From contig NZ_CP109162.1 in NCBI RefSeq assembly GCF_035920445.1, positions 2,914,001-2,978,000 on the forward strand: a stretch of 64,000 nucleotides of DNA. Reading direction: 5' to 3'. The notes beneath the pieces were generated by a model, which saw only the letters and a list, made by a program, of their open reading frames with translations, was not told the DNA's origin and ran no database searches. Each line of letters begins with the position of its first letter. Position 1 is the stretch's first letter. This DNA comes from Nocardia sp. NBC_01730. GTDB taxonomy: Bacteria > Actinomycetota > Actinomycetes > Mycobacteriales > Mycobacteriaceae. Of the stretch, positions 1 to 47,009 are shown one piece after another. Position numbers and translations under genes: made by a program.

Positions 1-40273
<40,273 letters not shown>

Positions 40274-40419
40274 GTCAGATCACCCGGACCCGACGGAAAT
40301 AAGATCGGACACACAGCCCGAAATACTCAGGGACGGACCGACCACACCACACACGCGCTACCGAAACCCCATCGAAATTCGATAGCACCGAATCAGCGGA
40401 CATGGCAACCCATCTCAGG

Positions 40420-40911
40420 TCACCAGCTGGAATCGTAAACTCCAGAAGACCGATCCGACGGCCTTACCCGACCCGGTTCGTCGTCGGCTACCTCTTGACG
40501 TTCCACCGCGTTCGGTGGGGCCAGCGACACGACCGGCGCGGCGGGGATCTGTCCCTGCACGTCGGGGAACCCCTCGACCAGGTCCGAGAACTTGGGCATC
40601 GTCATCTTCTGCTCGGTCAACGGCGCGAGGAGTTCGTCGGTCCGGCGAGCGATCTCCGCGGCGGCCTGCTGCGCGGCCTGGGTCATCGCCGCGGCGATCT
40701 CGTCGTAATCCAAATCGTCGATATCCGAGGAGAACTTGGTCTCGATCACCACACCGTCGGCGTTGACCGTCACCGTGACCCGCCGATCCCGCACCGAAGC
40801 CGACGCGGTCAACCGGGCCCGCTGCTGCTGTAACCCCGAAATCAACTGCATCTGCTGGGTAAAGGAATCCATCGCTTCCGCGAAGGAAGCGTCGGCAAAA
40901 TCATCCGCCAT
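40420..40911 (-). CDS. YbaB/EbfC-like family protein of the ESX toxin cassette
   Basis: 163 residues. The N-terminal half (about 10-110) is a helix-strand-strand-helix unit: a coiled-coil helix (AMDSFTQQMQLISGLQ), strands VTVTVNADGVVIETKF, then an Ala/Gln-rich helix, which is the YbaB fold. The C-terminal 50 residues are an acidic, disordered tail. YbaB-like proteins often sit beside WXG100 genes in actinobacterial ESX toxin loci; there the role is uncertain and may be chaperone-like rather than nucleoid binding. Its ATG lies 3 nt after the stop of the WXG100-type gene, so the two are almost certainly co-translated. The next gene downstream is the giant toxin, after a 146-nt gap. Confidence 0.75.
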   Translation of the reverse strand: MADDFADASFAEAMDSFTQQMQLISGLQQQRARLTASASVRDRRVTVTVNADGVVIETKFSSDIDDLDYDEIAAAMTQAAQQAAAEIARRTDELLAPLTEQKMTMPKFSDLVEGFPDVQGQIPAAPVVSLAPPNAVERQEVADDEPGRVRPSDRSSGVYDSSW

Positions 40912-40914
40912 GCC

Positions 40915-41274
40915 TCAACCCTTCACCGTGACGTTCGGGACAGTGTTGGCGATGGTGTGACCGGACCCGATATCGACATTCTTCAACGAATCCGCCGCAT
41001 CGACCTGCCCCTTGGACGCGGCACCGACCACCTCGGCGGCACTGTTGTTTCCGTCGTGCACCGCGGTGAACTGTGTCCGCAGGCCTTGCTGCCCGCCCTT
41101 GTCTCGGATGAAGTCCTCGCTGAAATCATCACCCGCGGCGACGGTCAGGAACTTGCCCCACAACGACGCCGCTGTCCTGCTGTGGTTGATCAACGCTTCC
41201 TGGGCCTCGGCGAGAGCACCGCCGGCTTCTTTCAAAGCTGTGGTGTCGACGTCGAGGCTTTCGTTCTGCGTCAT
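40915..41274 (-). CDS. WXG100/ESAT-6-type small helical protein
   Basis: 118-119 residues from ATG 41274, chosen because GAGGG lies 6 nt upstream; a TTG two codons earlier is less likely. The protein is mostly two long helices (DTTALKEAGGALAEAQEAL and the C-terminal half around HDGNNSAAEVVGAA) with SLWGKFL near the turn, where WXG100 proteins have their Trp-x-Gly. Here the order is L-W-G-K. Proteins of this size and shape (ESX excreted-protein-like) partner the large toxin in type VII export. It lies in the order immunity-like protein, this gene, YbaB-like, toxin. Partner binding is inferred from context only. Confidence 0.7.
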   Translation of the reverse strand: MTQNESLDVDTTALKEAGGALAEAQEALINHSRTAASLWGKFLTVAAGDDFSEDFIRDKGGQQGLRTQFTAVHDGNNSAAEVVGAASKGQVDAADSLKNVDIGSGHTIANTVPNVTVKG

Positions 41275-41315
41275 GCGCAACCCTCATCTTTCCCGCGTAA
41301 CCGAGCTGGACCTGG

Positions 41316-42881
41316 TCATACCTGCGCGCCTTGGCGTTGCTGGAAACGCTGCTCGAAACCCTTCACGAACGTGGTCGGAGCGATCGAGGACGACGAGTGC
41401 TCCAGCACTCCGTCATCAGCGATATAGAAGATGGCCCGGCCGATCGCGATCTCACCCCGAGGTACCGGCACATACACCATCCAGCCGCAACTGAACCGGT
41501 CACCGACCAGCTGATCGAGTGGGTAACCCGTCGTGTCCAAACCACGACCCTCGACATAGGAACGGACCCGGAAGATCGCTTCCTCTTCCGGCATCTGCTG
41601 TGGCAGCGACGCCACCACCCCCGCCAGCGTCAACTGATACATCGCGCCATCGATATCGAACCGGTCGTCCTCGGCGAACAGGTTCACCACCGTGTCCCGG
41701 GTCACCACACCCACCTCGGCGGCAGACACCAAAGCCGCCGCGGCGCTGCGGTGTTGCGCGCTCGGTGGCTGCGCGGCCAAACCCGCGACGATCCCGACCA
41801 CCGTGTTCGCCGTCCACACCCCCGGCACCGCCGTAGCGCACTGCTCCGCCGACGGGGACTCACCCCGATACCAACGCCCACCCTCCCACCAATAAACAAA
41901 CGACATCAACCCCGTCGCTGCCCGCGGGTTCAGCACCGGATTAGCCACCCACTCCGGTGCGCCCGCATAAAACCTCGGCATCGGCGCACCATCGTTATAG
42001 GTGGCATCCAGATTCGCCGACTCCCACACCCCACCCGACAACACCGCACGACCACCCGGCAGCGAATACAACGTGCACCCACCACGCCGCGAGCTTTCGA
42101 ACCAGCCCATCGACGGCAACACCCGCGGACCCCAATCCGAACCCGCCGCGACGAAAGCCGCCGAAATACACGCCCACCGCGCCCACATCTCCGGGAAATC
42201 AGGAAACTCGTTCTCCGCCAACGACGGCCACACCTTGCCCGCCCGGTCGGCCCGAGCCCCTACCGCCGCGTCCTGCGGGGTACGCGCCTGCCGCCCACCA
42301 TGCCCGATATACGCAGCCAGCCACACCGGCAACGTCTCACGCGGGAACACTTCCACATCCGCGCGATAAGACTCGGGCTCGAACAACTGCCCATCCGGGA
42401 ACGGCTCATCACCGAAGTCGTAATCGACCTCGAACTCCCCCACCGCACTCAACCGGACCAGCAACCGCCACCACGGCTCCCCATCCAACTCCGCGACCAA
42501 CCCCCGATGCTCCCGCACCCGCTCCAACACCACCGCAGGCGGCTCCGCGCGCATCGAACGCTCACCATCGGTATAAACCACCTCGGCATACCCATTGACC
42601 GTGGTCAACGCGAACACCGCATCCAACTGCCGCCACCCCTCCGGAGCAGCCCCAGCCAACACATCCGCGATCTCCCGCGCCAACACCCGATCCCGGCCCT
42701 CAGCCGCCTCACCACCCCCCTCAGAAACCACGACACCCTCAACTACATCCGCAACATCCGGCGCATCCGCAGCATCCGGGGCATCCGGCGACAAACTGAA
42801 ACCGACATCCGGCGCCTCGTTGTTCTCGTTGGCGTCGCCCGGGATTTCCCCGCCTGGGTTGTCCTTGTCCTGATCGCTCAC
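41316..42881 (-). CDS. Large immunity-like protein (YezG/DUF600-like plus Imm61/YrhB-like parts)
   Basis: 521 residues from GTG 42881, preceded by GGAAG; an upstream start in the same frame would add 26 unlikely residues. Residues about 1-65 are acidic and disordered. A domain at about 65-190 (GWRQLDAVFALTTVNGYAEVVY, then WWRLLVRLSAVGEFEVDYDFGD) matches the pattern of YezG/DUF600 immunity proteins. The last 80 residues (YVPVPRGEIAIGRAIFYIADDGVLEHSSSS, given here as two pieces YVPVPRGEIAIG and FYIADDGVLEHSSS, ending in a basic Phe/Gln-rich helix) resemble the YrhB/Imm35-61-type immunity fold. The middle holds a Trp/Gly-rich region. Being first in the cassette, it may protect the cell from, or escort, one or more toxin modules. 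Both domain names are pattern matches, not searches. Confidence 0.6.
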   Translation of the reverse strand: MSDQDKDNPGGEIPGDANENNEAPDVGFSLSPDAPDAADAPDVADVVEGVVVSEGGGEAAEGRDRVLAREIADVLAGAAPEGWRQLDAVFALTTVNGYAEVVYTDGERSMRAEPPAVVLERVREHRGLVAELDGEPWWRLLVRLSAVGEFEVDYDFGDEPFPDGQLFEPESYRADVEVFPRETLPVWLAAYIGHGGRQARTPQDAAVGARADRAGKVWPSLAENEFPDFPEMWARWACISAAFVAAGSDWGPRVLPSMGWFESSRRGGCTLYSLPGGRAVLSGGVWESANLDATYNDGAPMPRFYAGAPEWVANPVLNPRAATGLMSFVYWWEGGRWYRGESPSAEQCATAVPGVWTANTVVGIVAGLAAQPPSAQHRSAAAALVSAAEVGVVTRDTVVNLFAEDDRFDIDGAMYQLTLAGVVASLPQQMPEEEAIFRVRSYVEGRGLDTTGYPLDQLVGDRFSCGWMVYVPVPRGEIAIGRAIFYIADDGVLEHSSSSIAPTTFVKGFEQRFQQRQGAQV

Positions 42882-43063
42882 TGTTCGCTTCCGCCGGTCA
42901 TCCTCATCGGCCCATACTGCATCCCTACACCTCGGCCATTTTGCATTTTTGCATGACACGCTCCACCGCAGGCTCCCATGCGCGGGAAGCCTCCCGGGTG
43001 CGGCCGGATCGAGCCTTGCGGGCTGCTGTACAGCGGGTTTCCCCGACCTCGGTCACCCTCACC

Positions 43064-43107
43064 AGTCAGGTCATCACACGGCTACGGTCAGGTCATCGCA
43101 CGGCCAC
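43064..43107. repeat. Two-copy 22-bp tandem repeat
   Basis: Units 43064-43085 and 43086-43107 match except at three positions; core GTCAGGTCATC then CACGGC. Function unknown. It lies partly within the tail of the small minus-strand ORF. Confidence 0.7.
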
Positions 43108-43285
43108 CGGATCGACTACGGCCACCAGGGCTTACTGGCGCTTGTCGGGGTTGCTTGATGTTCCCCGGCCATATATCCAGTTCGATCAGCACCACCGACG
43201 GCACCGCGTAATCAGGCAACAGTGCGTCGAGCCGTCGGAGCGCGGGCTGCCACGCGTTCTTGTAGAAGTGGTAGGCGGTGGCCAC
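43088..43285 (-). pseudogene. Short ORF or gene remnant of unknown origin
   Basis: 65 codons from a GTG. The first 45 residues look like real protein (VATAYHFYKNAWQP, then PSVVLIELDIWPGN), while the last 15 are Arg/Gly/Ser-rich like random high-GC sequence. The frame is blocked by a TAG ten codons upstream of the GTG. There is no good ribosome site. Best read as a surviving fragment of a larger gene; the parent family was not recognised. Confidence 0.3.
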
Positions 43286-43363
43286 GCCGTTGCTCGTGTC
43301 GAACAGCTATGTGCCCCCGGGCGGCTCAGATTCAGCCGTTACAGCCACCGCCGGCCGCCCCGA

Positions 43364-44368
43364 TCAGGAATGCCCGGCGATGATCACTTCGGGGATGCCG
43401 GTGCCGAGCGGGACCGGCTTGCACACCGGGGCCGGACTACCCGGATCCAAGGCGGTGAGCAACAACTCCTGCACGAACGGGTCGTACACCATGTGGAAAT
43501 GCCCGGTGAGGTCGGACGGGCACAGATCCTGCAACACGATGTTCTGCGCACCGGGGCCACGTAGCGCGATGTTGCTGAACGGCTGGATCATCTCGTCGAC
43601 CCGGCTGCCGATGGTCACGTACTGGACGCCGGGCACCGTGTCACCGCCCGCGTTGAGATCGGTCATGATCGGTGATCCCTCGACCTGCTGCACCGCCGCG
43701 AGCGAGGTCACCTGGGCAAATGCCTGCAGTGCACCAGGGATAGCCTCGGCAAGCGGCACCAGCCCGTACATCACACCGCCGTAGCTGGGCGAAGCGAGAC
43801 CCACCCACTGGTCGACCTTGGGCGCACCGCCGAGTTTGTTGACGTAGTAGCGGGTCACGGTGGCGCCCTGCGAGAAACCGACCAGATCGACCTTGCTCGC
43901 GCCGGTCGCCGCGAGCACCTGATCGACGAACGCGCCGACCTGGTAGGCGCTGAGCACCAGATCCTCCGTGCCGTAGCTCTCCGCGCCGGGCTTGCCACCG
44001 TAGTTCATGGCGAATACGCAGAATCCGGCCGCGGTCAGCTGCGGCGCGATGGCCGACCAGTCCGAGTAGGCCGAGGAGTCGGTCCCGTGCGCGAGCACCA
44101 CGGGCCGGGGATGAGTTGCGGTCGGCACGCAGCCGAAGTCGTTGGTTCCCACCGGAACCACACCCGGATGGGCCTTCATGTACACCGCGGCAGCCAGGTG
44201 GTCCTGCTGCGGCGGGGCGGACTGCATCGGCACGTCGGGCGGGCGGACGAACGGGTCAGCCGACGCCGCGCCGGAGCCGAGCGCGGCGGCTCCGGCGATC
44301 GCGCAGGCCAGTATGGCGCTACACAAATGTGAATAACCCCAAGTCCACGAACCTCTCGGCTGTCCCAT
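43364..44368 (-). CDS. Secreted class-2-type lipase/esterase
   Basis: 334 residues. A signal peptide covers residues about 1-38 (hydrophobic SHLCSAILACAIAGAAALG, then ASADP as likely cleavage site). The mature part is an alpha/beta hydrolase: oxyanion region VVLAHGTDSS, nucleophile elbow GFSQGA (catalytic Ser), and a late HFHMVYDP that can supply the His. This matches extracellular actinobacterial triacylglycerol lipases of the lipase class 2/EstA type, which act outside the cell on lipid esters. The two Cys pairs (DFGC, GFCVF and later DLC, PVC) could form disulfides. It lies 58 nt downstream of the PadR gene on the same strand and may be co-transcribed with it. Confidence 0.85.
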   Translation of the reverse strand: MGQPRGSWTWGYSHLCSAILACAIAGAAALGSGAASADPFVRPPDVPMQSAPPQQDHLAAAVYMKAHPGVVPVGTNDFGCVPTATHPRPVVLAHGTDSSAYSDWSAIAPQLTAAGFCVFAMNYGGKPGAESYGTEDLVLSAYQVGAFVDQVLAATGASKVDLVGFSQGATVTRYYVNKLGGAPKVDQWVGLASPSYGGVMYGLVPLAEAIPGALQAFAQVTSLAAVQQVEGSPIMTDLNAGGDTVPGVQYVTIGSRVDEMIQPFSNIALRGPGAQNIVLQDLCPSDLTGHFHMVYDPFVQELLLTALDPGSPAPVCKPVPLGTGIPEVIIAGHS

Positions 44369-44426
44369 GTCATAATGATCTACCCGATCGGCTCCAAATG
44401 CGCGCTCTTATGGGGTGTTTCACGTC

Positions 44427-45068
44427 CTACTTCTCGGGGGTCTCGTCCTCGGCGAGAATTCGGTAGAGGGACTTGCGGGTCTCGGTGAGTAGTTCGGCCG
44501 CACGCGCGGCCTGCTCCGGGGTCCCCGCGGCGGCGACCTGCGCGACCGCGCCCATCAGCTGCCCGACAAGTCCGCGGAGGTCGATCGCCTGCGCACCGAC
44601 ATCCTGCTTGACATCTGCCCACGGATCGCCCAGATCGTCACGGTGGGCCGTGACGTACTCGGTGCCCGTTTCGGTCAACTTCGCGGTCTTGCGCCCCGCG
44701 ACTTTCTCGATAAGGACGAGGCCCTCGTCCTCCAGCTGTGCCAGCGCGGGGTAGATGGACCCCGGGCTCGGCCGCCAGATATCGTCGCTGCGCTCGCGGA
44801 TCTGCTGGATGAGTTCGTATCCATGCATAGGCCGCTCGGTGAGCAGTAGCAGCACGGCGGCGCGCACGTCGCCGCGTCTGCCCCGGCCGCCGCGACCTCG
44901 GCCGCGCCCGAAGTGCGGCCCGAAACCGGGGCCGAACCCCGGCCCGAACTCGGGCCCGAAACCGTGCCGTCCGCCACGGCGGAACCGCCGCCCTGGCTCG
45001 AAATCCTCATGGCCCGGCAGCGGCCTGCGGCCACGTCGCCCGAATTCTCGATGTTGTTCGTGTTCCAT
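44427..45068 (-). CDS. PadR-family transcriptional regulator
   Basis: 213 residues from ATG 45068, which has GGGAGG 6 nt upstream; a longer frame to 45119 overlaps the operator and is unlikely. Residues about 1-65 are basic, Gly/Arg/Phe-rich with GPGFGP repeats. Residues about 67-145 are the PadR winged helix (RAAVLLLLTERPMHGYELIQQI, written here as RAAVLLLLTE and MHGYELIQQI, then GSIYPALAQLEDEGLV). The C-terminal part is helical and probably dimerises. PadR proteins usually repress their own gene and a neighbour, often in response to small aromatic or cationic compounds; the lipase gene just downstream is the obvious candidate co-transcript. Confidence 0.9.
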   Translation of the reverse strand: MEHEQHREFGRRGRRPLPGHEDFEPGRRFRRGGRHGFGPEFGPGFGPGFGPHFGRGRGRGGRGRRGDVRAAVLLLLTERPMHGYELIQQIRERSDDIWRPSPGSIYPALAQLEDEGLVLIEKVAGRKTAKLTETGTEYVTAHRDDLGDPWADVKQDVGAQAIDLRGLVGQLMGAVAQVAAAGTPEQAARAAELLTETRKSLYRILAEDETPEK

Positions 45069-45097
45069 GTCAGCCTCCCAAGGCTCTCGCGTTATCA

Positions 45098-45126
45098 TGT
45101 ATCGACGATATATCGACAATGCATCG
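45098..45126. promoter_or_regulatory. Probable PadR operator
   Basis: TATCGACGATA at 45100-45110 is an 11-bp near-perfect palindrome, followed at once by another TATCGACA half-site. It lies about 30 bp upstream of the PadR start, AT-rich against its surroundings, as expected for an autoregulatory PadR site. Confidence 0.55.
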
Positions 45127-45299
45127 AATACAAGGGATTCACGACACTTCCCGAACGAGCCGGACCTCAGTCAGCCGACGGGTCGCCCCAGCACGGCAGC
45201 CGTACGTCCGAATCCCCACCCCTTCGGCCACGCGGCCAGGGCGCGCCCGAAGACATCCCGAGCATCCCCAGGTCCAGGCACGAATGGTCCACACGGGAG

Positions 45300-45372
45300 G
45301 TCGCCGGCATCACTGCGGCCCATGGACGAGGACCGCCGCGACGCCAGTCGATGAGAACCCGCATGACGCCAT
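45300..45372 (-). pseudogene. Decayed duplicate of the 3' part of the neighbouring tetR gene
   Basis: 25 bases at 45301-45325 are identical to 45567-45591 inside the tetR gene, and similarity continues for about 45 more bases (CAGTCGAT and CGCATG blocks). The translated frame (GVMRVLIDW) mirrors TGMRALIDW of TetR. It lies in the 371-bp gap between padR and tetR and has no complete ORF. A partial tandem duplication or a deleted paralogue explains it. Confidence 0.6.
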
Positions 45373-45439
45373 ACCCAGAAGTTCTGGCATGAACGATGAC
45401 CGCGTCCACGCCTGCGATCGGCAGACGCCGATCGAGCGC

Positions 45440-46021
45440 TCAGGAGACGAGCGAGTCGATCCAGCGCTCCAGCCGAGACCCCTCCGCAACCATGAGCTCT
45501 GGTTCATGGAAGGCATTGGTGAGCAACGAGATTCCTTGATAAGACGCGATCAACGCCACCGCGAGCTCGCCGGCATCACTGCGGCCCATGGCCGCGAATT
45601 GCCGCTCCACCCAGTCGATCAGCGCACGCATGCCGGTTGCCGCCTCGCGGTCGAGCCCGTCAGCGCGCTTGCCCAGTTCCGCGGCCAATGTCCCAGTGGG
45701 GCAACCGAACCGCGCTGCGACGTCTCGCTGGTCAACCCAGCCGCGCACCAACGCCTTGAGCCGATCCCGCGGCCTGTCGTGCTGTTCCAGCATAGTGATC
45801 AGATCCCGCAGATTCCGCGCATGCGCGCTGAGCGCCGCCTGCACCAGCTGGTCCTTCGTCTTGAAGTAGTAATACACGTTGCCCACCGGAACCTCGGCAG
45901 ACCGGGCGATGTCGGCGATCGTGGTCTTCTCGACGCCCTGCTCGTGAAACACCCGAGCCGCTGCGGCAGCCAACCGCTCCCGCTTGCTCGCCTGCGATGT
46001 CGCGCCGACCGAGTTAGTCAC
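45440..46021 (-). CDS. TetR-family transcriptional regulator
   Basis: 193 residues from GTG 46021 (VTNSVGATSQ). The HTH is at about residues 10-55: RERLAAAAARVFHEQG, KTTIADIARSAEVPVGNVYYYF (quoted in parts TTIADIARSAEVPVG and NVYYYFKTKD). The rest is the helical ligand/dimer domain with CPTGTLAAELGK, as in TetR proteins of the YxaF/LmrA-like group. No ribosome site precedes the GTG, but a TATAGT -10 box ends 7 nt before it, so the message may be leaderless. It is divergent from the NmrA-like gene, with shared operators between them, so it probably represses both. Confidence 0.9.
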   Translation of the reverse strand: MTNSVGATSQASKRERLAAAAARVFHEQGVEKTTIADIARSAEVPVGNVYYYFKTKDQLVQAALSAHARNLRDLITMLEQHDRPRDRLKALVRGWVDQRDVAARFGCPTGTLAAELGKRADGLDREAATGMRALIDWVERQFAAMGRSDAGELAVALIASYQGISLLTNAFHEPELMVAEGSRLERWIDSLVS

Positions 46022-46080
46022 ACAACTGACTATAGACAAACCAGTGACCGTCGGCTAGGTTTTAAGTCAGTCAACTAACT
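46012..46080. promoter_or_regulatory. tetR/NmrA-like gene divergent promoters with two related palindromic operators
   Basis: Operator 1 at 46065-46080 (AGTCAGTCAACTAACT) and operator 2 at 46012-46031 (AGTTAGTCACACAACTGACT) are imperfect palindromes with the same AGT-AGT...ACT-ACT core. On the plus strand a promoter reads TAGACA (46033-46038), a 17-bp spacer, then TAGGTT (46056-46061), with operator 1 at the start site. On the minus strand TATAGT (46034-46029) serves tetR. Confidence 0.6.
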
Positions 46081-46090
46081 AGGAGCGATC

Positions 46091-46936
46091 GTGATTGTTG
46101 TGACCGGAGCAACCGGCAATGTCGGGCGGACCCTCGTGCGGACCCTCGCCGAAGCGGGCGAACAAGTGACCGCGGTGTCCCGCGGGAGCCAAGACATCGC
46201 GCTGCCCGACAGCGTGCGCCACCAGCGGGCCGATCTGACCGAACTCGACACGCTCTCCACCGCCTTCGTTGGCGCCAAGGCGTTGTTCCTGCACGACACC
46301 GGTATGAGTGCGCACCTGATGGATCCGCGGGCAATCCTCGAGCTGGCCGCGGCCGGCGGAGTCGAACGGATTGTGCAACTGTCGTCCCAAGGGGTCGTCA
46401 CCCGGGCAGGGTCGGCCTCACACGGGAACCTGGGACGGTCCTTCGAGGACGCCGTCCGGGAGTCGGGTATGGAATGGACGATCCTCCGGCCCGGAGGGTT
46501 CGCGTCCAACGCGTTTGCCTGGATCGAATCGGTTCGTACCCGGCGGACCCTCGCCGCACCGTTCGGCGACATCGGCCTGCCGATCATCGATCCGTCGGAC
46601 ATTGCCGAGGTTGCCGCAGCGGTCCTGCGCGAGGACGGTCATTCCGGACAGAGCTACGAGTTGACCGGTCCTGCCCTCAGCACGCCGCGGCAGCGGGCCG
46701 CTGCGATCGGTGACGCACTCGGCGAGCCGATCGAGTTCGTCGAGCAGACCCCCGCCGAGGCGCGCGCACAGATGCTGCGGTTTATGCCCGAGCCTGTCGT
46801 CGAGACCACCCTGACCATCCTCGGCACACCCAACCCCGCCGAGCAGCGGATCAGCCCCGATGTCGAAAAGGTACTCGGCCGCGCACCCCGCACATTCGCG
46901 GACTGGGCGCAGCGAAACATCGTCGCCTTCCGATAG
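46091..46936 (+). CDS. NmrA-like/atypical SDR NAD(P)-binding protein
   Basis: 281 residues from GTG 46091 with AGGAG five bases upstream. The N terminus IVVTGATGNVGRTLV is the glycine-rich Rossmann motif (GATGNVG) of NmrA-like and atypical SDR proteins. Further family marks are RADLTELDTL, VERIVQLSSQGV and WTILRPGGFASNAF. The catalytic Tyr-xxx-Lys pair of classical SDRs is absent, as usual for this group, which includes quinone oxidoreductase QOR2-type enzymes and redox sensors. Regulated, by position, by the divergent TetR protein. Substrate unknown. Confidence 0.85.
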   Translation: MIVVTGATGNVGRTLVRTLAEAGEQVTAVSRGSQDIALPDSVRHQRADLTELDTLSTAFVGAKALFLHDTGMSAHLMDPRAILELAAAGGVERIVQLSSQGVVTRAGSASHGNLGRSFEDAVRESGMEWTILRPGGFASNAFAWIESVRTRRTLAAPFGDIGLPIIDPSDIAEVAAAVLREDGHSGQSYELTGPALSTPRQRAAAIGDALGEPIEFVEQTPAEARAQMLRFMPEPVVETTLTILGTPNPAEQRISPDVEKVLGRAPRTFADWAQRNIVAFR

Positions 46937-46960
46937 TCCACGGTCGTTCGCATGACTATT

Positions 46961-47009
46961 GCCCCCGTTCAGCCGATATCGACGGGATCTATCTGAACGC
47001 GGAGGGGGC
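46961..47009. terminator. Hairpin between convergent NmrA-like gene and priA
   Basis: GCCCCC with GTTCAG pairs with CTGAAC and GGGGGC (arms about 46961-46972 and 46993-47009). It lies between the two converging genes and overlaps the priA stop. No T run on either side, so a candidate only. Confidence 0.4.

Larger units (their letters stand above)
42882..43363. other. Intergenic region upstream of the toxin cassette
   Basis: 482 bp. It holds a small unidentified ORF (43088-43285), a 22-bp tandem repeat and, nearest the cassette, an AT-richer stretch at about 42940-42965 with two TGCAAAA-like direct repeats that could belong to the cassette promoter. Nothing else recognised. Confidence 0.4.

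Noticed and set aside
45167..45409. 80-codon minus-strand ORF between padR and tetR
   Set aside because: Only part resembles TetR; the rest is noise. Recorded as a decayed duplicate rather than a gene.
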